From CAZTGZ01 sp044339595 (lineage in GTDB: Bacteria; Bacteroidota; Bacteroidia; NS11-12g; UBA9320), in NCBI GenBank assembly GCA_044339595.1, contig JBIIVF010000143.1, positions 1 through 5,859 on the forward strand: a DNA stretch of 5,859 nt, read 5' to 3'. Of this stretch, positions 1 to 4,772 are shown piece by piece. Position 1 is the first letter of the stretch. Each line of letters starts with the position of its first letter. The position numbers were made by a program, and so were the translations under genes. The notes below the pieces were generated by a model. It was not told where the DNA came from. It was given only the letters and a program-made list of their open reading frames with translations, and did not search any database.

Positions 1-50
1 GCCAGCAACAATGGAAAGTCGCCTAAATCTATATGCCTGATTTTTACCAT
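1..50 (-). CDS. dusB: tRNA-dihydrouridine synthase DusB, N-terminal fragment
   Basis: Only the first 16 complete codons are inside the window; the gene continues beyond base 1. The minus strand from the ATG at 50..48 reads MVKIRHIDLGDFPLLL followed by a partial codon that must be Ala (GCN). This is the characteristic start of Bacteroidota DusB, where a short strand with DFPLLLAPM opens the FMN-binding TIM barrel. DusB enzymes reduce specific uridines in the tRNA D-loop to dihydrouridine, using FMN and NAD(P)H, in the cytoplasm. The gene diverges from the CPBP protease gene at 99, with 48 bases between the two start codons. A Bacteroidota-type promoter lies directly upstream. The assignment rests on a short but distinctive N-terminus; the catalytic Cys and the rest of the barrel cannot be seen. 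Confidence 0.8.
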   Translation of the reverse strand, partial: MVKIRHIDLGDFPLLL

Positions 51-80
51 TTTTTGTGGATGTTTGCAGCGTCCAAACCG

Positions 81-113
81 CAAAGTTACAGATAATTCAT
101 GCAAGATACCCAA
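81..113 (-). promoter_or_regulatory. Candidate Bacteroidota promoter for dusB
   Basis: On the minus strand TAACTTTG (88..81) matches the -7 consensus TAnnTTTG, and a TTG lies 22 bases upstream (113..111). The spacer is slightly longer than the usual 19-20. Transcription would begin near base 74 and leave a leader of about 24 nt before the dusB ATG at 50. The -33 element lies inside the first codons of the divergent CPBP gene, so the two transcription units may influence each other. Confidence 0.5.
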
Positions 114-1010
114 TCACAAGCGGGCAGCCCGCTATCCCGGTTTCTAATTTCAATCGGGATCGTGCTGATCAACATATATATTTTCAATATGTTCAGTGAA
201 TGGATATGCCTGCGGTTGTTTAATACGGATGTTGCATTGTTGCTCAGCAAACATCTAAATGCAGACCTTACTTCCAATCAAATTAACGCCCTGAGATTTT
301 CTCAGGCTTTTACCTCTTTTGGAGGGTTTGTGATGTCTTCTTTCGTCATTATGCAGGTTTTTCAGCAAAACCCCTGGTCTCACATGCGTCTCGATCGACT
401 GCCTTCTGCGAAATTTACCCTGGCCGGTGTGATTCTTTTCTTTGCCTTTTTGCCGCTGGTTCAACAAATTTTGGAATGGAATCAGTGGATGTTCAAAGAT
501 CTTCAAGGTCCGGTAGCCGATATTTTCAACAACATGGAAAAGCAAAATAACCGGATGTATGCATTGTTGCTGAAAGACAATACCGGCTTGATGTTGTGGG
601 TGAATTTGCTGGTGATGGCCCTCATTCCGGCATTGGGTGAAGAAATCTTCTTCAGAGGGGTGTTGTTCAGAATTTTCGAAAACTGGACCGGCCGCCCCCA
701 TGCAGCCGTCTGGTTGACTTCCGTGCTGTTTGCTGTTATTCACTTTCAAATTTTTAAAGTATTGCCCATGGCCATAATGGCCGCCATGTTTGGTTATCTG
801 CTCTTCTTCAGTCGTTCCTTGTGGCCCGGCATCGTGCTGCACTTTTTAAACAACGCCATGGTGATTGTGGCGCATTCGCTCCAGCAATCGGGCTATAAAT
901 ATCGCTGGCTCGAAGATTCCTACACTTTTCATTGGTCGTGGTTAGTGATCGGCAGTGTTTTAGGCGTGTGGGCTTTTATGTATATGAGCAAACAAAGAAG
1001 AAATGGATAA
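99..1010 (+). CDS. CPBP-family intramembrane glutamic endopeptidase (Abi/CAAX-protease-like)
   Basis: A 303-residue polytopic membrane protein. The CPBP (Abi/Rce1) signature is clear. Motif 1 is GEEIFFRG, with E181, E182 and R186. Motif 2 is FxxxH, with F211 and H215 in FAVIH. A third motif, HFLNN, has H248 and N251/N252. These residues form the intramembrane active site in the Rce1 superfamily. Hydrophobic segments lie near residues 13-31, 106-125, 163-180, 203-218, 222-237 and 279-296. Known members cleave prenylated proteins (eukaryotic Rce1) or are linked to bacteriocin immunity and envelope functions; the substrate here is unknown. The start ATG at 99 gives a normal family N-terminus. 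The last codons overlap the start of cdsA by 8 bases, so the two are probably one operon. No convincing promoter is visible upstream. Confidence 0.93.
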   Translation: MQDTQSQAGSPLSRFLISIGIVLINIYIFNMFSEWICLRLFNTDVALLLSKHLNADLTSNQINALRFSQAFTSFGGFVMSSFVIMQVFQQNPWSHMRLDRLPSAKFTLAGVILFFAFLPLVQQILEWNQWMFKDLQGPVADIFNNMEKQNNRMYALLLKDNTGLMLWVNLLVMALIPALGEEIFFRGVLFRIFENWTGRPHAAVWLTSVLFAVIHFQIFKVLPMAIMAAMFGYLLFFSRSLWPGIVLHFLNNAMVIVAHSLQQSGYKYRWLEDSYTFHWSWLVIGSVLGVWAFMYMSKQRRNG

Positions 1011-1815
1011 GAATCTGATTACCCGGGCTATCACCGGTGCTGTGTATGTGCTCGCTGCAATGGGATGCACCTTGTATGGGGAGGTTCCCCTGGCGATTTT
1101 TTCAGCGGTCATTGCGGTGTTCTGTTTGAGGGAATTTTATCCTTTATGCGGACTCAATCATAAGGGGAATATTTTTTTTATGATCATCGGTGTGCTGTTG
1201 ATGGCCTCTTTTTTCGGAATTTCCATTTTGTTTGAAGAGAGCAATCCTGCCTATGAAACGGGCTTCCTGATAGCGGCTCTGGGGGTAGGATGGGTGTATT
1301 ATGTTCTTCAAAAATCCATGCAAATTCAGCATGTGGCCCTTTATATATTAGGTTGGTTTTACATCTTGTTGCCGATGTTTCTGTTCTACAAAACTTCCAC
1401 ACTTACAGGTGAATACAATGGAACCGATATGTTGATGGTCTTTGTGCTGCTCTGGAGTACCGATACCTTTGCTTATTTGGTGGGCCGAAAATTGGGAAAA
1501 CACAAACTGGCACCCGGCATTTCACCCGGAAAAAGTATCGAAGGTTTGATTGGCGGATTGGTTGGCAGTTTGCTGGTGGCGGCAGCTTTTTTCTATGCAC
1601 AAAACGAGCAAAGCTTAGCTTTTTACCTGGGAGCCGCTTTGGTGATCAGCGTTTTTGGTGTTTTGGGCGATTTAATGGAGAGCAAGATCAAAAGACAAGC
1701 AGGGGTTAAAGACTCCGGAAATTTATTGCCGGGTCATGGTGGTTTTTTAGATCGTTTTGATTCTATGCTGCTGGCCGCACCGGCTTATTATATCTATTGC
1801 CGCTATATTTTATGA
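1003..1815 (+). CDS. cdsA: Phosphatidate cytidylyltransferase (CDP-diacylglycerol synthase)
   Basis: A 270-residue integral membrane enzyme that makes CDP-diacylglycerol from phosphatidic acid and CTP, the branch point for all phospholipid headgroups. The C-terminal CDS signature is complete: S227-K-I-K-R231, then K236-D237, then L241-L-P-G-H-G-G-F-L-D-R-F-D253, which supplies the metal- and CTP-binding Asp residues. Upstream is the family's conserved stretch around W151-S-T-D154-T-F-A-Y and GRKLG, followed by SPGKS-EG at 174-181. About seven to eight hydrophobic helices fill the rest. Length is normal for the family. The start at 1003 lies within the end of the CPBP protease gene (8-base overlap), indicating translational coupling. 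A weak hairpin with a T-tract follows the stop. The stop overlaps an ATG (TTATGA) that opens only a six-codon frame, so no third cistron is supported. Confidence 0.97.
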   Translation: MDKNLITRAITGAVYVLAAMGCTLYGEVPLAIFSAVIAVFCLREFYPLCGLNHKGNIFFMIIGVLLMASFFGISILFEESNPAYETGFLIAALGVGWVYYVLQKSMQIQHVALYILGWFYILLPMFLFYKTSTLTGEYNGTDMLMVFVLLWSTDTFAYLVGRKLGKHKLAPGISPGKSIEGLIGGLVGSLLVAAAFFYAQNEQSLAFYLGAALVISVFGVLGDLMESKIKRQAGVKDSGNLLPGHGGFLDRFDSMLLAAPAYYIYCRYIL

Positions 1816-1842
1816 AAGATTTTGAATGTTAGTCGCGCTCTC

Positions 1843-1868
1843 TTTGATATCGTCAAAATTTATTTTTT
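1843..1868 (+). terminator. Weak candidate terminator after cdsA
   Basis: TTTGA (1843-1847) and TCAAA (1853-1857) can form a 5-bp AT-rich stem with a TATCG loop, followed after five bases by six T (1863-1868). The position, 27 bases past the cdsA stop, is right, but the stem is too weak to be certain. Confidence 0.3.
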
Positions 1869-1903
1869 CTGCAAAGTAGCAGTCATCATTAAATCATTAA
1901 ATT

Positions 1904-1917
1904 AGTTTCCGGAAACT
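1904..1917. promoter_or_regulatory. Perfect 14-bp palindrome AGTTTCCGGAAACT, possible operator
   Basis: The sequence reads identically on both strands, with 7-bp half-sites and no spacer. With no loop it is an unlikely RNA hairpin, so a binding site for a dimeric repressor (for example TetR-type) is the more natural reading. No regulator gene is in the window, and the nearest start codon downstream is 225 bases away. Symmetry does not extend beyond the 14 bases. Confidence 0.35.
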
Positions 1918-2142
1918 CCAATTACAGATATTTAACAATAACAAGTAGGGATTCAACTTGAAAATTTTTCCCCGATCATTCAACACACTCTATTCATTTA
2001 AAGAGCGCATGATTCAGTCAATGGCTAAAGTAATTTTCAGTCATTTAAAGGATCATAGCACCGAAAGGTTTTCAAAAAACCACAGAGTCAAAGAAAAAAT
2101 ATTTTTTGTGTAGTATTCAGATTTTTTTTTTAGCATTGCGCC

Positions 2143-2628
2143 ATGAAAAACAAATTTTTACTTCTCATATTAGTAACCTTGTCTCTGCATTCTTGTGTTT
2201 CTGTGACCAGATACTCGAGAGAAAAAGTGGATCCACCGTTGATTTTTGTAGGGCGTGAAGATTTTGAGATTACTGAAGATTTGACGGCATCAGCAAAGGT
2301 TTCGATCTCTTCATTCTTATTTATTAATTCTATCAAGTTCGATGGTAAAAAACAGCTGAGAATTGGTCCATTTATATTTGGAAACAGAGAATATAATATT
2401 GGAAATTTTGACGGATTCACAAAAGCGAAGGAATTTGATGAACAAATTGCGACCTTTAATTTTATCAATCAGAACAATAATATTGATTATGTAACGAATG
2501 TTAAATTTAAGAAGTCATATACCCATCACCCCTATGTTAAATTTCTGAATATTGGTAAACGAGAAATGGAGACAATTATCATTGCAAAGGGTATAATTTT
2601 AAAAAATAAAGGTAAAGTTCGAAATTAA
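2143..2628 (+). CDS. Small lipoprotein of unknown function (first of a pair)
   Basis: A 161-residue protein with a short type II signal peptide: Lys at 2 and 4, a hydrophobic core at residues 5-15, and a lipobox ending LHSC with Cys18 as the lipidated residue. The mature part is mostly beta-like with no cysteine and no enzymatic motif that I recognise. Residues 103-153 align without gaps with residues 118-168 of the next gene. Shared positions include A103, N106 and D115-Y-x-T-N119, so the two are probably paralogues. The fold may resemble the small Bacteroidota lipoprotein DUF families with an Ala-rich helix and a terminal beta-hairpin, but I cannot name the family. The gene is AT-rich compared with cdsA. 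It lies 3 bases before the second lipoprotein gene, so both are likely co-transcribed. No Shine-Dalgarno or clear promoter is visible; a T10 run ends 11 bases before the start. Confidence 0.8.
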   Translation: MKNKFLLLILVTLSLHSCVSVTRYSREKVDPPLIFVGREDFEITEDLTASAKVSISSFLFINSIKFDGKKQLRIGPFIFGNREYNIGNFDGFTKAKEFDEQIATFNFINQNNNIDYVTNVKFKKSYTHHPYVKFLNIGKREMETIIIAKGIILKNKGKVRN

Positions 2629-2631
2629 GTC

Positions 2632-3276
2632 ATGAATAACCATAAGATAATTTTCGGAGCTCTGTTAGTTTTAATGGGTTCATGTTCAGATAAAATGCAC
2701 TTTAAGACCATGAACTATGTGCCAATATACTTTGACACTTTATGGTCTAGACCTACAGGTGATTATATCGCGGAAGCTGAATTACTGTTTAAAAAGAATG
2801 TTATGGTTGACAAAAACCAGTCAAGAAATTATAAGCAATTAGCATTTTCAAACAGAGTTCTTCCCATCGTTATAGATGCACAACGTCAAAACACATGGAG
2901 ATCACGCAGGAATGCTCGACGTGCAGCAAATGGAAATATTCGGGCATCTTTCAGATTGGCCGCAGACCCTACTTATGAGCTAGCGCTATACAACTTGGTC
3001 GAAAAATATCCTACTGTTGATTACTGGACAAACATAAGAGTTGAAAGAGATGTAGAGGGTCGACGTAAATTATTTGGCACATATTATAAAAATGGTTTAG
3101 AACATGTTAAGATAACTGCAACGGCTGTTGATATAATGTCAGATTCAGAGTTGCTTGAAGAAAAGAAGCCCAAAACTCGCTCTCCTCAGTCTAATCCTGC
3201 TGTCCCTGAACCATCTAATTTTAAACCTGAAACACCTGCTTCCAAACCCGCTGATAAACCCGCAAAAAAGAAGTAA
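2632..3276 (+). CDS. Lipoprotein of unknown function with Pro/Lys-rich tail (second of a pair)
   Basis: A 214-residue protein. Its signal peptide has a hydrophobic core at residues 6-15 and a lipobox MGSC with Cys18 lipidated, the same position as in the upstream gene. The core domain, roughly 25-168, contains an Arg-rich stretch (R85, R90, R92, R93, R96, R97, R104, R108) that the neighbour lacks. After it comes the shared C-terminal module with D130-Y-W-T-N134 and a closing beta strand ITATAVDI at 161-168. Residues 178-214 are a low-complexity tail of Pro, Lys, Ser and Ala, probably disordered, ending AKKK. The tail could reach towards peptidoglycan or another negatively charged partner, but that is inference. 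The gene starts 3 bases after the previous stop. I do not recognise a named family; a structural rather than catalytic role is my guess. Confidence 0.8.
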   Translation: MNNHKIIFGALLVLMGSCSDKMHFKTMNYVPIYFDTLWSRPTGDYIAEAELLFKKNVMVDKNQSRNYKQLAFSNRVLPIVIDAQRQNTWRSRRNARRAANGNIRASFRLAADPTYELALYNLVEKYPTVDYWTNIRVERDVEGRRKLFGTYYKNGLEHVKITATAVDIMSDSELLEEKKPKTRSPQSNPAVPEPSNFKPETPASKPADKPAKKK

Positions 3277-3319
3277 AAGAAACCTTTCAATCTAACTCAC
3301 CCAAAAGTGATTGGAAAGA

Positions 3320-3466
3320 TTAAATATTATCGGGGGAAAGTATAAAATATACAACTTTGATGAAGAGCAGGGATGAATTTAGCAACCCGACAGGAATGAT
3401 CAGCTGAACGGAAATGATGAAAAGCAGTTTAAATCCAGGCATCTGCTCCACCTTCCAACCAATCAT
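3320..3466 (-). CDS. Possible 48-residue single-pass membrane peptide
   Basis: The minus-strand ATG at 3466..3464 opens 48 codons, ending at TAA 3322..3320. The product begins MIGWKVEQMPGFK and continues with a long hydrophobic run at about residues 13-42 (LLFIISVQLIIPVGLL then SSLLFIKVVYFIL), ending SPDNI. A positive patch before the hydrophobic stretch (K5, K13) would fit an inside N-terminus. No Shine-Dalgarno is present; the start follows a run of eight A. It overlaps, in another frame, a decayed-looking coding stretch, so it may be the last exposed part of a frameshifted older gene rather than a gene in its own right. Function unknown. Confidence 0.3.
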   Translation of the reverse strand: MIGWKVEQMPGFKLLFIISVQLIIPVGLLNSSLLFIKVVYFILSPDNI

Positions 3467-3599
3467 TTTTTTTAATTAACCTGAAAATACCTGGTTCCGT
3501 AAGGGTCAAATAATCTAAACTATTCTGAAGTGTTTCTCTGTCGTGGGTCTAAGGCAGCTCAGCCAGATCCGCGATACTCATTGACTGCTTAAATTCTAA
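3432..3599 (-). pseudogene. Possible decayed coding remnant
   Basis: In one minus-strand frame a 56-codon stretch is protein-like but interrupted by TAG at 3551..3549 and preceded by TGA at 3602..3600. It reads LEFKQSMSIADLAELP, the stop, then THDRETLQNSLDYL, then TEPGIFRLIKKNDWLEGG, and ends at TAA 3431..3429. The pattern of short amphipathic helices vaguely recalls a helix-turn-helix region, but I cannot assign a family. A one-base slip in the A8 run (3473..3466) would join it to the frame of the 48-residue hydrophobic ORF. This may be a relic of a longer gene, or chance. Confidence 0.25.
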
Positions 3600-3733
3600 T
3601 CAGTGCTTCACATCAATAAATCAGAAAAAATCTAATGATTAATAGAATGTAGTTGAACATTCGGATAGTCATTTCAAATGTGATAGAAAAAGTTCTATTG
3701 TTGCTAAATTATTGGCAACGAGGTTTTAAACAC

Positions 3734-3763
3734 AAAAATGCCCCACATTTCTGTGAGGCTTTT
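3734..3763. terminator. Terminator of tRNA-Val, possibly working in both directions
   Basis: GCCCCAC (3740-3746) pairs with GTGAGGC (3753-3759) as a 7-bp stem with one G-U type pair and a six-base loop. On the minus strand it starts 5 bases past the tRNA CCA end and is followed by A and five T (3738..3734). On the plus strand it is followed by four T (3760-3763), so it could also stop transcription coming from the lipoprotein side. Confidence 0.75.
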
Positions 3764-3764
3764 C

Positions 3765-3842
3765 TGGTGGGAGTTGAGGGATTCGAACCCCCGACCCTCT
3801 GCTTGTAAGGCAGATGCTCTGAACCAGCTGAGCTAAACTCCC
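3765..3842 (-). tRNA. tRNA-Val (anticodon UAC)
   Basis: The minus strand folds as a full cloverleaf. The acceptor stem is GGGAGTT (3842..3836) with AACTCCC (3775..3769). The D-arm is in GCTCAGCTGGTTCAGAGC. The anticodon stem TCTGC/GCAGA carries loop CTTACAA, giving anticodon TAC (UAC), which reads valine GUA and wobble GUN codons. The T-arm is GGGGG-TTCGAAT-CCCTC with one G-U pair. The discriminator is A (3768) and the CCA end is encoded (3767..3765). It has its own promoter and terminator. Translating through it on the same strand produces a spurious 102-codon ORF (4034..3726). Confidence 0.97.
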
Positions 3843-3891
3843 TTGGGTATTTTCAGACTTCTGTGTAGCCACATTTTTCTGAAACGGTCGG

Positions 3892-3921
3892 CAAATATAA
3901 TACCTTGAGTGAACTTTACAA
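3892..3921 (-). promoter_or_regulatory. Bacteroidota consensus promoter for tRNA-Val
   Basis: On the minus strand TTG (3921..3919), a 19-base spacer and TATATTTG (3899..3892) match the Bacteroidota housekeeping promoter TTG-N19-TAnnTTTG exactly. Transcription would start near 3885, giving a leader of about 43 nt before the tRNA. Confidence 0.75.
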
Positions 3922-3969
3922 TTATTGGAGGAATATTTTTTGGATAATAAAAAGACGGCACTTCCACAC

Positions 3970-4053
3970 AAAAAAAAATGCTCCTGTCCGGGTGCTAAGA
4001 TACACCCAATGCCATAAGATGGGCCAACAACCATCCTATGATTGAACAGGAGC
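3970..4053 (-). ncRNA. Candidate branched structured RNA or complex terminator
   Basis: The closing stem is GCTCCTGT (3980-3987) with ACAGGAGC (4046-4053), 8 perfect bp. Inside are two hairpins. GGGTG/CACCC (3990-3994 with 4003-4007) has an 8-base loop. CATAAGATGG/CCATCCTATG (4013-4022 with 4031-4040) is 10 bp with one mismatch and an 8-base loop, and can be lengthened by CAAT/ATTG (4007-4010 with 4041-4044). On the minus strand the closing stem is followed by one A and nine T (3978..3970), as at an intrinsic terminator, so this is the likely transcribed strand. It lies about 75 bases past the msrA stop and 50 bases before the tRNA promoter. I do not recognise an Rfam family. It could be a 3'-UTR-derived small RNA, an independent small RNA, or a branched terminator of the msrBA operon. 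Confidence 0.5.
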
Positions 4054-4127
4054 CTTCACAAAACTCAAACTATCTTCATTCAAACGAGTTGACTTCGGTC
4101 AGACGCTTAGCTGATTTTGCTCAGTTT

Positions 4128-4772
4128 CTATTCCTTGAGCAAGGAGGCATAGGCCTTCCTGATTTTCGATACTTTTGGGGCGATTACCACTGAGCAATAT
4201 CCTTGATCCGGATTCTGATTGAAGTAATTCTGATGATAATCTTCAGCTATATAATAATTTCTCAAAGGCTCAATGATGGTCACGATTGGGTCTTCCCATA
4301 AACCGGATTGATCAATCTTTTCTTTCAAGGACTCAGCCGTTGCTTTTTGAGATTCATCCGCATAAAACACTGCCGACCTGTATTGGGTGCCTATATCCGC
4401 ACCCTGACGGTTCAAGGTCGTAGGATTGTGCGCATGCCAGAAAATATCGAGAATCTGCTCGAAAGTGATGATTTGAGGATCGAACTGAATTTTGATCACT
4501 TCGGCAAAGCCGCTGGTTCCGGTGCAAACTTCTTTGTAAGTGGGCTTTTGATCCTTTCCATTGGCATACCCTGATTCAACTTGGGTCACGCCTTTGAAAT
4601 CTTGAAAAATGGCTTCTACACACCAGAAGCATCCTGCTCCTAGAATGGCGGTTTGCAAATGACTGCTATCTTGAATGGAGGTCATTGTATTTTTATTTTG
4701 GGTGGATGACGGATTACAGGCAAACAAACCTGCGGTCGACAAAATTAAAGCGAATACACCGGGTGCTTTCAT
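4128..4772 (-). CDS. msrA: Peptide-methionine (S)-S-oxide reductase MsrA, lipoprotein form
   Basis: A 214-residue protein that reduces the S epimer of methionine sulfoxide in proteins. The catalytic motif GCFWC places the nucleophile at C48, with C51 nearby. GTQYRS at 128-133 and the HAHNPTTLNRQGAD region at 113-126 are hallmark MsrA sequence. The C-terminal NPDQGYC with C193 offers a candidate recycling cysteine. The N-terminus is hydrophobic (residues 5-18) with a lipobox LFAC and Cys19, so the enzyme is probably membrane-anchored on the periplasmic side rather than cytoplasmic. The start codon overlaps the msrB stop (ATGA), which means translational coupling and co-regulation. Length equals a normal MsrA domain plus the signal and a short linker. 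The stop is followed by about 75 bases and then the branched inverted repeat. Confidence 0.97.
   Translation of the reverse strand: MKAPGVFALILSTAGLFACNPSSTQNKNTMTSIQDSSHLQTAILGAGCFWCVEAIFQDFKGVTQVESGYANGKDQKPTYKEVCTGTSGFAEVIKIQFDPQIITFEQILDIFWHAHNPTTLNRQGADIGTQYRSAVFYADESQKATAESLKEKIDQSGLWEDPIVTIIEPLRNYYIAEDYHQNYFNQNPDQGYCSVVIAPKVSKIRKAYASLLKE

Larger units (their letters stand above)
1816..2142. other. Non-coding gap between cdsA and the lipoprotein pair
   Basis: This gap of 327 bases is AT-rich and holds no convincing gene on either strand. It contains the weak hairpin after cdsA, a tandem 8-mer ATCATTAA (1885-1900) and a perfect 14-bp palindrome (1904-1917). It also has a 10-base direct repeat TCATTTAAAG (1994-2003 and 2041-2050), an A6-TA-T6 palindrome (2094-2107) and a T10 run (2122-2131). 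No clear TAnnTTTG promoter for the downstream genes is seen; the nearest attempts need a one-base change in spacing or identity. Confidence 0.7.
3277..3733. other. AT-rich gap with only weak coding traces
   Basis: This gap of about 450 bases follows the lipoprotein pair. The plus strand shows no credible gene. The minus strand holds a 48-codon membrane-like ORF (3466..3320) and a stop-interrupted protein-like stretch (3599..3432), both listed separately. An imperfect hairpin lies at 3286-3320 (inner stem TCAC/GTGA, outer CTTTC/GAAAG) without a T-tract. Two small hairpins lie at 3683-3698 (ATAGAA/TTCTAT, 4-base loop) and 3700-3719 (GTTGC/GCAAC, 10-base loop), just before the tRNA terminator. 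Confidence 0.65.

Noticed and set aside
59..66. GATGTTTG as a -7 box for the CPBP gene
   Set aside because: One mismatch in the invariant TA and no TTG at the right distance upstream.
255..842. 195-codon ORF opposite the CPBP protease
   Set aside because: His/Gln-rich antisense shadow of a gene with intact motifs; no domain of its own.
1812..1832. ATG overlapping the cdsA stop (TTATGA) as a third cistron
   Set aside because: It opens only six codons (MKDFEC) before TAG.
1810..1893. Minus-strand stop-free stretch ending at a TAA that abuts the cdsA stop, protein-like end ESATNIQNLS
   Set aside because: About 27 codons with no start codon and a TGA just upstream; this length without stops is common by chance.
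1947..1957. AGGGATTCAAC resembling AGGGATTCGAAC in the tRNA-Val T-arm, considered as an attachment-site remnant
   Set aside because: The match is short, has a one-base gap, lies in the T-arm rather than the tRNA 3' end, and there is no integrase gene.
2021..2113. 30-codon plus-strand ORF beginning MAKVIFSHLK
   Set aside because: Short, made partly from A/T-run sequence, with no start context or protein features.
3726..4034. 102-codon minus-strand ORF starting MVVGPSYGIG
   Set aside because: It reads straight through the tRNA-Val gene and its terminator on the same strand and begins in the inverted-repeat element, so it is an artefact of RNA-gene sequence.
4090..4107. Small hairpin TGAC-TTCG-GTCA downstream of msrA
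   Set aside because: The favourable TTCG loop is on the plus strand, opposite to msrA transcription, and there is no T-tract; probably incidental.
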